NCBI RefSeq assembly: GCF_003144315.1
Contig: NZ_MPDK01000002.1
Location: 248,001-312,000, forward strand
Reading direction: 5' to 3'
DNA from: Sulfoacidibacillus thermotolerans
GTDB taxonomy: Bacteria; Bacillota; Bacilli; Alicyclobacillales; SLC66
DNA: 64,000 nt
The notes under the pieces were generated by a model. The model did not search any database and was not told the origin of the DNA. It saw only the letters and a program-made list of their open reading frames with translations. This document shows positions 18,774 to 26,546 of the stretch, piece after piece. The position numbers and the translations under genes were made by a program. Numbering within the stretch: position 1 is the stretch's first letter; every line of letters begins with the position of its first letter.

Positions 18774-19307
18774 TTAGTTCTGTTGTGTCAATCGAATACT
18801 CGTATTCGTTAAATTTTTCTCGGGTGTAGGCGTCATCCCACCCGCGGTACCACCCTCTGCCTCAATAACACTAGAGTTAGTAGAATTGCCATTTCCCTCG
18901 CTTGAAACTAAAAGGTATCCGTGTGCGTGAGGTGTCGTACCATAATACATAGCTGTACTCCAACCATCATTAAAGGATTGTACATTCAAGTATGGACCAT
19001 AGGTAGTATTATTTGATGTAGTAGAATGGGTAAGGTCGCTTAAACTTGTTGGATATTTCCCATTGTCAATCTCATAACGCTGCAGGGCTTCTTGAATGGT
19101 ACTCATTGTCGTTTCTGTCGCGCTTATTTTTGAATTTGTCATCGCTCCAGAAATCGATGGAATTGCAATCGCAGCGATAATTCCAAGAATTGCGACCACT
19201 ACGAGCAATTCAATTAAGGTGAGCCCTTCCTCTCGCTTTAAAGTATGCAAAATCTGAAAATGATTTATCGATTGCTTGATTTTGTTTCGAAGATTGTTGC
19301 GCATCAT
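18774..19307 (-). CDS. pilA: Major type IV pilin candidate
   Basis: Type IV pilin precursor. The processing site is EEG|LTLIELLVVVAILGI: Gly at -1, Glu at +5 and a 20-residue hydrophobic helix. It has the GspG-like segment (IQEALQRYEIDNGKYPTSLS) after the helix and a globular C-terminus rich in Asn, Ser and Thr. I chose the ATG at 19307, which has AGGGGG 9 bases upstream, giving 177 residues and a leader of about 30. It has its own strong promoter and leader, which fits a highly expressed structural subunit. No cysteine pair is seen in the C-terminal part. Confidence 0.88.
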   Translation of the reverse strand: MMRNNLRNKIKQSINHFQILHTLKREEGLTLIELLVVVAILGIIAAIAIPSISGAMTNSKISATETTMSTIQEALQRYEIDNGKYPTSLSDLTHSTTSNNTTYGPYLNVQSFNDGWSTAMYYGTTPHAHGYLLVSSEGNGNSTNSSVIEAEGGTAGGMTPTPEKNLTNTSIRLTQQN

Positions 19308-19396
19308 TCGATGCTTCCCCCTCAGATAGAGTCTCTTTATGTAATACGTCATACACGCCAAAGGCGGACTTAGACTTAGCAGTTTTTACTGTATTC

Positions 19397-19426
19397 ATTA
19401 TAGGCAATGCTAGATTTTGTTGTAAA
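19397..19426 (-). promoter_or_regulatory. Sigma A-type promoter of the pilin gene
   Basis: On the minus strand TTTACA (19426-19421) and a consensus TATAAT (19402-19397) are 18 bases apart. The predicted transcript starts near 19390, leaving a leader of about 83 bases before the pilin ATG. Confidence 0.75.
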
Positions 19427-19528
19427 GAGCGATCAATAGTCCATTCCTACTGATTCAGATTGATTTTTTGATTATTTATGATAAAAATTTGACATCAAAC
19501 GTTTTTCTATCGTTCAGTCCCTTTTCCA

Positions 19529-20737
19529 CTAGCTAATCGTTTTATAGAGAGAGAACTCAGGCAAAATCACAGCCATCACAATCGTACCAACTATAAGAGC
19601 CAATACGATGACCATGAGAGGCTCAATCAACGCTTTTAAACGATCTGCATAAGTTGAGACTTCAGCCTCATAAAAGTCTGCGATCTTCTCAAACATAAAG
19701 TCCATGTTTCCTGTCTCTTCACCAATCGCAATCATATGTGAAACAAGCGGGGGAAAGAGTTTGCTTTTGCCGATCGGCCCCGATAATGTCCCGCCTTTTT
19801 GGAGATTTTCACCTGCTTGCGTCAGCACTTCACCGATTGCTCGATTCCCGACCACAGCATCTACAATCTCGAGGACCTCCATAATAGGAACTGCGCTTCT
19901 TAGCAAAGAGCTCATCGTTCGCGCCAACCGCGCAATCAAAGATTTTTTGATTAACACCCCAAAAACAGGAATGCGCAATTTCAAGTAATCAAGAAATCTG
20001 TGATAGGATCGTTTGGTCTTCAAGTATACGTGTCCACCATAACCGATTCCCACAACTAGGAGTAGACCCCACCAAGCATGTTCTATCGTTGCACTAGCTC
20101 CAAGCACGATGCGGGTTGGCAAAGGCAGTTGTTGATGAAAGGAAGCAAATACGCCTATAAACGACGGCACAATTTTAACAAGTAAAAAGATCGTGACCAA
20201 CACCGCCACAATTCCGACAACGATCGGATAAGTAAGTGCAGATTTAATTTTTTCTCGCGTCTCATTTTCGCGCTCAAAAAAGTTCGCAATCCGCTCGAGG
20301 ATTTCGTCTAAATTCCCAGCCACTTCACCAGCTCGTACCATATGAATAAAAATCGGCGGAAAAATATCTGTATGCTCAGCAGTTGCTGCAGAGAATGCCC
20401 GTCCGCTCGCAAGCGCACTTCCCATCTCTGTTAGCGCTTGTCGCAATGGTTTTGCTTCACTTTGCTCAGCTAAGATGCGAACACTCTCGATAATGGTCAC
20501 ACCCGCTCGAATTAAGGTGGCGAATTGACGGCAAAATGCTGTGAAATCTTTTAACTTTACTTTAGCCCCAAAATAGATTTCTTGTCTCCACCAAACATCA
20601 ACTTGCTCTTTCACCGAGAGGACATATACGCCTTCCTCACGCAACGCTGCGATCGCCGTTTGCTCACTTTGCGCTTTTTTCACTCCGCGTTTGCGTTTTC
20701 CGTCCCGCGTCAATGCTAGATACGCGTAATCCGGCAT
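19529..20737 (-). CDS. pilC: Type IV pilus platform protein PilC
   Basis: Polytopic inner-membrane platform protein (GspF family) that couples the PilB and PilT motors to the growing pilus. Two GspF domains are seen (about residues 65-190 and 270-392), each with a hydrophobic segment, and the family signature FYEAEVSTYADRLKALIEPLMVI is near residue 350. At 402 residues it is full length. It lies between pilT and the pilin gene. Confidence 0.95.
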   Translation of the reverse strand: MPDYAYLALTRDGKRKRGVKKAQSEQTAIAALREEGVYVLSVKEQVDVWWRQEIYFGAKVKLKDFTAFCRQFATLIRAGVTIIESVRILAEQSEAKPLRQALTEMGSALASGRAFSAATAEHTDIFPPIFIHMVRAGEVAGNLDEILERIANFFERENETREKIKSALTYPIVVGIVAVLVTIFLLVKIVPSFIGVFASFHQQLPLPTRIVLGASATIEHAWWGLLLVVGIGYGGHVYLKTKRSYHRFLDYLKLRIPVFGVLIKKSLIARLARTMSSLLRSAVPIMEVLEIVDAVVGNRAIGEVLTQAGENLQKGGTLSGPIGKSKLFPPLVSHMIAIGEETGNMDFMFEKIADFYEAEVSTYADRLKALIEPLMVIVLALIVGTIVMAVILPEFSLYKTIS

Positions 20738-20807
20738 CCCCGATCAACCATCCTCAATTCAGTATCAAACTACAATGAACTTCTGCTGCCACGCTTTGCA
20801 TCATCGA

Positions 20808-21860
20808 TTAAAGCAAAGACAAACCACTCGCCCATTCGGCTGCATACTGACGAATTTGTGCCTCACTAATGCGTTTACTCTGCAACAATTCCCGCAAGCT
20901 CATTTCCATCGTCTGCATGCCATACATTTTCCCTGTTTGCATCGCCGTGCGAATCTGGTGAACTTTCTCAGACCGAATTAAATTAGCCACAGCTGGCGTG
21001 TTCACAAGAATCTCGCTTGCTGCCACACGCGACTTCCCATCCACCGTTGGAATGAGACGCTGAGAAACAACACCGAGAATCACACTTGCTAACTGAAAGC
21101 GAATCTGCTGCTGTTGCCCAGGGGGAAAAACATCAATCATGCGATCGATCGATTGCGGTGCATCTGGCGTATGTAACGTAGCAAATACTAAATGTCCTGT
21201 CTCTGCGGCTGTAATCGCCGTCGTCATCGTTTCCAGGTCGCGCATCTCACCAACAAGTAAGACGTCTGGATCTTGGCGTAAAGCGGCGCGCAATCCTTGT
21301 GCAAAAGACATCGTATCAATTCCCACTTCGCGTTGATCAATCACTGAACGCTCATGCCGATGCAGATATTCAATTGGATCCTCAAGTGTAATAATGTGTC
21401 GTTTTTGCGTCTGATTAATCGCGTCGATCAGCGCCGCAAGCGTTGTCGACTTTCCGCTTCCAGTTGGGCCTGTCACTAAAACGAGCCCTTGTTGTCGATC
21501 AGCAAAAGCGCGTATCACTGACGGCAATCCTAAGCTTTCAAACGATGGTACATGCGTGGGCACCATCCGTACAGCAAGGCTGTAACATCCGCGCTGGCGA
21601 AATGCGTTCATGCGAAATCGCGACACACCTGGCAGACTGAATGAAAAGTCAATCTCCCCGGTCGTAACAAGATGTTGCCACTGTTCAGCATTAAGTAGTT
21701 CGCGCACCATCGCCTCAGTTTTTTCTGCTCGCAGAGATTCACTTTGCTGAACACGCAGTTCACCTGCGATGCGAAAAACTGGCGGTGATCCTACCGTAAG
21801 GTGCAAGTCCGACGCATTTTGACTTACGGCATCTTGCAAGAGTTCGAGAATTTGACTCAA
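20808..21860 (-). CDS. pilT: Twitching motility retraction ATPase PilT
   Basis: Hexameric ATPase which drives pilus depolymerisation. Walker A is GPTGSGKST, the Asp box ITLEDPIEYLH and Walker B/His boxes (LLVGEMRDLETM, FATLHT) follow, and the C-terminus has the PilT-type motif (VANLIRSEKVHQIRTAM) needed for retraction. The TTG at 21860 is preferred since AGAGGGG lies 8 bases upstream, giving 350 residues. The presence of PilT predicts retractile pili and possible twitching. Confidence 0.95.
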   Translation of the reverse strand: MSQILELLQDAVSQNASDLHLTVGSPPVFRIAGELRVQQSESLRAEKTEAMVRELLNAEQWQHLVTTGEIDFSFSLPGVSRFRMNAFRQRGCYSLAVRMVPTHVPSFESLGLPSVIRAFADRQQGLVLVTGPTGSGKSTTLAALIDAINQTQKRHIITLEDPIEYLHRHERSVIDQREVGIDTMSFAQGLRAALRQDPDVLLVGEMRDLETMTTAITAAETGHLVFATLHTPDAPQSIDRMIDVFPPGQQQQIRFQLASVILGVVSQRLIPTVDGKSRVAASEILVNTPAVANLIRSEKVHQIRTAMQTGKMYGMQTMEMSLRELLQSKRISEAQIRQYAAEWASGLSLL

Positions 21861-21896
21861 ACCAAACGCCCCTCTATCTTTCACTTTTTCACACAC

Positions 21897-23564
21897 TTAA
21901 CGCAACGCGACGCGCACAACTTCTGCAATGGTCGTAAGTCCCTGTGCGGCCTTTTCTAATCCATCTTCTAATAGCGTGTGAAATCCTAGTTCTTTTGCAT
22001 GCATCTGTATCTCTTCACTATGTGCACCACGAGCGATCATGCCACGCAGCATTTCATCGACCTCAAGCACTTCATGGATCGCGAGGCGTCCTTTATAGCC
22101 TGTCTTTCCACATGCTGAGCATCCTTTTCCATATACAAACGACTCCGCATTCATTTCGTAGCGAGCGAGTAACTCCCGCTCAAACGCACTTGGCTCCCTT
22201 AGCCCCTTGCACTCTTCACAAACCCTGCGCACCAGACGCTGAGCAATCACGCCTGTCAATGAAGACGCCACGAGAAAAGGGTCAATCCCCATATCAACAA
22301 GCCGTGCAACGGTGGAGAGAGCATCGTTTGTATGCAACGTAGATAGGACCAGATGCCCTGTTAGCGCCGCGCGCACTGCAATCTCAGCCGTCTCTGTATC
22401 ACGAATCTCGCCAACCATCACGACATCAGGATCTTGTCGTAAAATCGCCCGCAATCCGCGAGCAAAAGTGAGCCCTGTCGTGACATTCACAGCTACCTGG
22501 TTTACACCGGTCAGTTGATATTCAACGGGATCTTCAATCGTGATGACATTTACTTCAGGCGTGCTTCGTTCCACAAGCCCCGCATAAAGCGTGGACGTCT
22601 TTCCGCTGCCAGTCGGACCTGTAATGAGTACAAGCCCATTTGCAGCAGACAACATCCGTTGATATGCAGCGAAATGGGCTGGACTAAATCCAAGATCTTG
22701 TACCCTTTGTAACCCGGATGTCAAATCAAGGACACGCATCACGATTTTTTCGCCGTGCAGCGTAGGTAGAATAGAGACTCGAACATCTACATCGCGCCCA
22801 CTCAGTTGAATGCGAAAGCGCCCGTCTTGTGGCAAGCGATGCTCTGCGATATTCATATTTGCCATCACTTTCACCCGAGACGTCACAAGCTGTTGCATCT
22901 GCTTTGGCAAAATCTGTTCCTGGCGCATCATCCCATCAATTCGCATGCGCACAAAAAGTCCATCTTTCATGGGATCCAGATGAATATCACTTGCACGCCG
23001 ATTTACCGCCTGACTGAGTAACTGATTGACCAGACGCACAACTGGAGAATCCTCATCTAAAAGTTCCGCATCTGCAGTTGCCGCAATATCCACTTGTGCC
23101 GATTGTTGCGCCTGTTCAAGCGATCCTTTCATTCCATACACACGCTCAACATAAAGACGCAACTCATCTTTAGCCGCGATGGCAGCTTCGATTTGAAAGC
23201 CGGTCGACATACGCAAATCGTCGATCGCATAGTAATCAAGTGGATCTGCCATCGCGACGAGTAACTTGTTGCGTTCCTTGCGCAGAGGCAAAACAACGTA
23301 TTTTAATGCCAGTGCATCAGGCACAAGTGCCAAGATCGCAGGATCTAATTTCTCACGCGCTAAGGTTACATGCGGAATCCCTAGTTGAAATTCAAGGACT
23401 TCAATGAGCTGTTTCTCTGTGATAAAACCACACTGGATCAGTACATCCCCCAGCCGATCCTTAGTTCCCTTTTGCCGACGTAACGCCTCTTCCAACTGCT
23501 CTTTGCTAATCAATCCCGACTCATATAACAAATCGCCTAAGCGTTTGCGCGCCACCGCCACCAA
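21897..23564 (-). CDS. pilB: Type IV pilus extension ATPase PilB
   Basis: Hexameric ATPase that powers pilin polymerisation. It has an N-terminal GspE/MshEN domain (about residues 1-150), Walker A ([16 protein letters not shown]), the Asp box TIEDPVEYQ, Walker B (VMVGEIRDTETAE) and a C-terminal zinc site with CEEC and CSAC pairs. At 555 residues it is full length. The start is a GTG with TGGAG close by. First gene of the pilus run, with murC upstream and a terminator between. Confidence 0.95.
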   Translation of the reverse strand: MVAVARKRLGDLLYESGLISKEQLEEALRRQKGTKDRLGDVLIQCGFITEKQLIEVLEFQLGIPHVTLAREKLDPAILALVPDALALKYVVLPLRKERNKLLVAMADPLDYYAIDDLRMSTGFQIEAAIAAKDELRLYVERVYGMKGSLEQAQQSAQVDIAATADAELLDEDSPVVRLVNQLLSQAVNRRASDIHLDPMKDGLFVRMRIDGMMRQEQILPKQMQQLVTSRVKVMANMNIAEHRLPQDGRFRIQLSGRDVDVRVSILPTLHGEKIVMRVLDLTSGLQRVQDLGFSPAHFAAYQRMLSAANGLVLITGPTGSGKTSTLYAGLVERSTPEVNVITIEDPVEYQLTGVNQVAVNVTTGLTFARGLRAILRQDPDVVMVGEIRDTETAEIAVRAALTGHLVLSTLHTNDALSTVARLVDMGIDPFLVASSLTGVIAQRLVRRVCEECKGLREPSAFERELLARYEMNAESFVYGKGCSACGKTGYKGRLAIHEVLEVDEMLRGMIARGAHSEEIQMHAKELGFHTLLEDGLEKAAQGLTTIAEVVRVALR

Positions 23565-23690
23565 ACTCCATTTCTCTCCCCATTTTCCCTACATCTCATC
23601 CTCTGATGCAATTCGACATGATCCGCAAAAACCCTGCTGTGTGTTTTGTTCCCCTATCTAATTGAATTTCCGCCATCACTGATCTTATGA

Positions 23691-23726
23691 AAAAGGCGTG
23701 TCAATTGAATGATCAATCAACACGCC
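23691..23726 (-). terminator. Rho-independent terminator of murC
   Basis: On the minus strand GGCGTGT pairs with ACACGCC around an 18-base region that can itself pair (TGATTGA with TCATTCA), followed by TTTTTC. It begins 44 bases after the murC stop, so the murC and pilB transcripts are separate. Confidence 0.85.
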
Positions 23727-23769
23727 GTTGTTAACGTCCTTTTGTCCAACTCTACTCAGGATGCAGGTC

Positions 23770-25188
23770 TTAGCCGAGTTTTGCCAACGCACCCTTATCC
23801 TCAAACCAAGCAGATAACTCTTTTGCAACCTTCCATATATCCCCTGCCCCCATCGTGAGAACGAGGTCGCCTGGTTGCACATGCTCTTTCAAATAGGTCA
23901 AAATCTCGGCGTGCGTAGCAATAAATTTTGCCGTTTGATTGCTGTTTTCTCGCACCATTTCGGCAAGGCGCTGCGCATTGACACCAGGAATGGGATTTTC
24001 ACCAGCAGGAGAATAAATCGTTGCAATAATGACGTCGTGCGCCTCTGTAAAGGCCTGTGTAAACTCATCAAATAAATGATAGGTGCGCGTATAGCGTTGA
24101 GGTTGGAACACAGCAAGAATCCGCTTGCCAGTCGCCTTAGCTGCTGCAATAATCGCTTTGATCTCCGTGGGATGGTGCGCATAATCATCGACAATCATGA
24201 TGCCGTCGCGATCATAATGCACTTGAAAGCGCCGCAACGCACCGCGAAATAAGGCGAGTGCTTCTTTAATCACGACAAAAGGCACACCCACTTCAAGCGC
24301 AACAAGTGTCGCGGCCAGAGCGTTAGCGATATTGTGAACTCCTGGAACCTGCAGTTGCAGTTCTCCCAAATATTCTCCAAGCAAATACACATCAGAACGC
24401 GAACCGCGCCCATTTAGTTCTACCGCTTGCACCGTCAAATCAGCAACCGCCCCGCGCACAGAATACGTTTTTTTACGACATGGCACTTGAGTAAGCAGAG
24501 ACTGAGCTTCTCCTTCATCTGCACAGGTAATCAACAGTCCATCTTTAGGAATGCGCTCTGCAAAGCGCCGATACGCTGCCTTTAACTGCTCAAATTGACC
24601 CCCGTAGTGCTCGAGATGATCTGCTTCGATGTTTGTAATGACTGCAATGGCTGGCTCATAATTTAAAAAGGACCCGTCACTTTCATCTGCTTCTGCAATC
24701 ACGTAATTTCCCGAACCTGCTTTTGCGCCTGTATCGAGATTCGCTACGACACCCCCAACGAGAAACGTAGGGTCCAAGCCAGCTCGCTCTAAAATCCAAG
24801 AAACCATCGAAGTCGTTGTCGTCTTGCCATGCGCACCAGCAATGGCGATGCCAACACCTTCTTGCATTAATTGTGCCAACATCTGAGAGCGGTGCAAGAT
24901 TGGAATCTGTGCTGCACGAGCTGCGACTAGCTCCACATTATCAGCAGATACGGCTGTTGTATAAACAACAAAATCTGCTCCCGCAATATGCTTTGCATCA
25001 TGACCCTGGTACACAGTGGCACCGCGCTCGACAAGCCGCGCGATGTAATCCTGAGCCGCGACGTCCGACCCTGAGACCTCATAGCCCTTCTCTAACAGAA
25101 TGCTTGCAATCGCACTCATGCCAGCGCCACCAATTCCAATGAAATGAATATGCGGCGCTGACGCTTTATCTACCTGTCCCACTGCCAC
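23770..25188 (-). CDS. murC: UDP-N-acetylmuramate-L-alanine ligase MurC
   Basis: Cytoplasmic ATP-dependent ligase adding L-Ala to UDP-MurNAc in peptidoglycan precursor synthesis. The N-terminal Rossmann motif IHFIGIGGAGMSAIA, the ATP site GAHGKTTTTSM and the Mur ligase signatures (YAHHPTEI) are present. The GTG at 25188 is preceded by AGGTGGAG and gives 472 residues; the longer frame to 25281 extends into folC with non-family sequence. The start overlaps the folC end by 19 bases, so the two are coupled. Confidence 0.95.
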   Translation of the reverse strand: MAVGQVDKASAPHIHFIGIGGAGMSAIASILLEKGYEVSGSDVAAQDYIARLVERGATVYQGHDAKHIAGADFVVYTTAVSADNVELVAARAAQIPILHRSQMLAQLMQEGVGIAIAGAHGKTTTTSMVSWILERAGLDPTFLVGGVVANLDTGAKAGSGNYVIAEADESDGSFLNYEPAIAVITNIEADHLEHYGGQFEQLKAAYRRFAERIPKDGLLITCADEGEAQSLLTQVPCRKKTYSVRGAVADLTVQAVELNGRGSRSDVYLLGEYLGELQLQVPGVHNIANALAATLVALEVGVPFVVIKEALALFRGALRRFQVHYDRDGIMIVDDYAHHPTEIKAIIAAAKATGKRILAVFQPQRYTRTYHLFDEFTQAFTEAHDVIIATIYSPAGENPIPGVNAQRLAEMVRENSNQTAKFIATHAEILTYLKEHVQPGDLVLTMGAGDIWKVAKELSAWFEDKGALAKLG

Positions 25189-26534
25189 TGCTTCTCCACC
25201 TCTCGCGCATACTTTCCTTCTGCTTGTTGCATAAATATCGCCTTCGCTTGTGCAACTGTGTACAAAGATCCCATAATACATAAAGGAAGTGACAAATCTT
25301 TAGCCAATCGTACCGCTCTTTGCACCGCGCTTGATACTTCACGCACAGTTTCTACCGGCACATCAGCTCCCACATGGTGCAAAACGACATCTTTCAAACG
25401 TTCAACCGGTGCAGCTCTTGGCACATCTGGCTCCGTGACGACAATATGCACACAGTCTTTGATGATCGCATGCACAATCCCCTCGATATCTTTATCCCCA
25501 AGCACTCCAATCACAAGCACAAAGCGGTCTATCGCAAGATCTTTCAGTGCCTGTGCTAAAGCGTGTGCAGCCGCGGGATTATGTGCTCCATCTAGTAAAA
25601 CAAGCGGATCTTCCTGAATCACTTCAAGTCGTCCAGGCCACTTCGCCGTAGCGATCCCTGTGCGTACAGCCTCATCGCTGATTGCAAACCCACGTTCGCG
25701 CAACGCCTCCACCAAACCAAGCGCTATTGCAGCATTTTTCAATTGATGGGACCCTAGCATTCGTGTTTGCAATCCGAGATAGTCACGTCGCATGCCAAAA
25801 TAGCTAAAGCGCTGTCCGCGAACGCCAAAACTGCCCTCAAAAACGACATGCAAGTCACGCGATAGAACCCATAATGGACTTTGTTGCTCATTTGCAATTC
25901 GTTCGATTACGGATAAAGCTTGCGAATCAGCTCCTGTGAATACCGGAATTTTTTTCTTTATAATACCAGACTTGTCAAAAGCAATTTCTTCTACACGTTT
26001 CCCTAAAATCTCCGTGTGGTCTAAAGCGACGTTCGTAAGCGCGCATACTTCTGGCCATACGACATTTGTTGCGTCATATCTGCCGCCAAGCCCCGTCTCT
26101 AGTACGACAAGATCGACGTTACGCGCTAAGAAAAACAACATCGAGACAGCCGTGATCACTTCAAACTCTGTCGGCTCAAGCAGTGGATTGCCTTCTACCG
26201 TCTGCGCCACACGCCGCACTTGCTCGGTAAACTGAACCAATTCAAACGCTGTAATTGGATCGCCATTTACACTCATACGCTCTGCAAAAGCTGTCAGATA
26301 AGGCGACGTATAAAGACCAACGCGATAACCGGCCGCTTGCAGAATTTGTGCTGTATAAACACAAGTAGATCCTTTGCCATTCGTTCCCGCTACATGTACA
26401 AAACGCAAGCGATCATGTGGAGAGCCTAACCCGTTTAGCAAGTACAGAATGCGTTCAAGACCAGGCTTTACTCCAAATCGCGCGCGTGATTGAATATACG
26501 CTAAAGTGGAACTCACATCGACAGATAGGCTCAT
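25170..26534 (-). CDS. folC: Folylpolyglutamate/dihydrofolate synthase FolC
   Basis: Bifunctional Mur-like ligase that adds glutamate to dihydropteroate or folate. It carries VAGTNGKGSTCVYTA as the P-loop (about residues 46-60), the GLGGRYDATNV block with the carbamylated-Lys neighbourhood, and LLDGAHNPAAA near residue 310. At 454 residues it is full length. In B. subtilis folC also lies between valS and comC. It starts 12 bases after valS. Confidence 0.95.
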   Translation of the reverse strand: MSLSVDVSSTLAYIQSRARFGVKPGLERILYLLNGLGSPHDRLRFVHVAGTNGKGSTCVYTAQILQAAGYRVGLYTSPYLTAFAERMSVNGDPITAFELVQFTEQVRRVAQTVEGNPLLEPTEFEVITAVSMLFFLARNVDLVVLETGLGGRYDATNVVWPEVCALTNVALDHTEILGKRVEEIAFDKSGIIKKKIPVFTGADSQALSVIERIANEQQSPLWVLSRDLHVVFEGSFGVRGQRFSYFGMRRDYLGLQTRMLGSHQLKNAAIALGLVEALRERGFAISDEAVRTGIATAKWPGRLEVIQEDPLVLLDGAHNPAAAHALAQALKDLAIDRFVLVIGVLGDKDIEGIVHAIIKDCVHIVVTEPDVPRAAPVERLKDVVLHHVGADVPVETVREVSSAVQRAVRLAKDLSLPLCIMGSLYTVAQAKAIFMQQAEGKYAREVEKQWQWDR

Positions 26535-26546
26535 ATTCCTACCATC

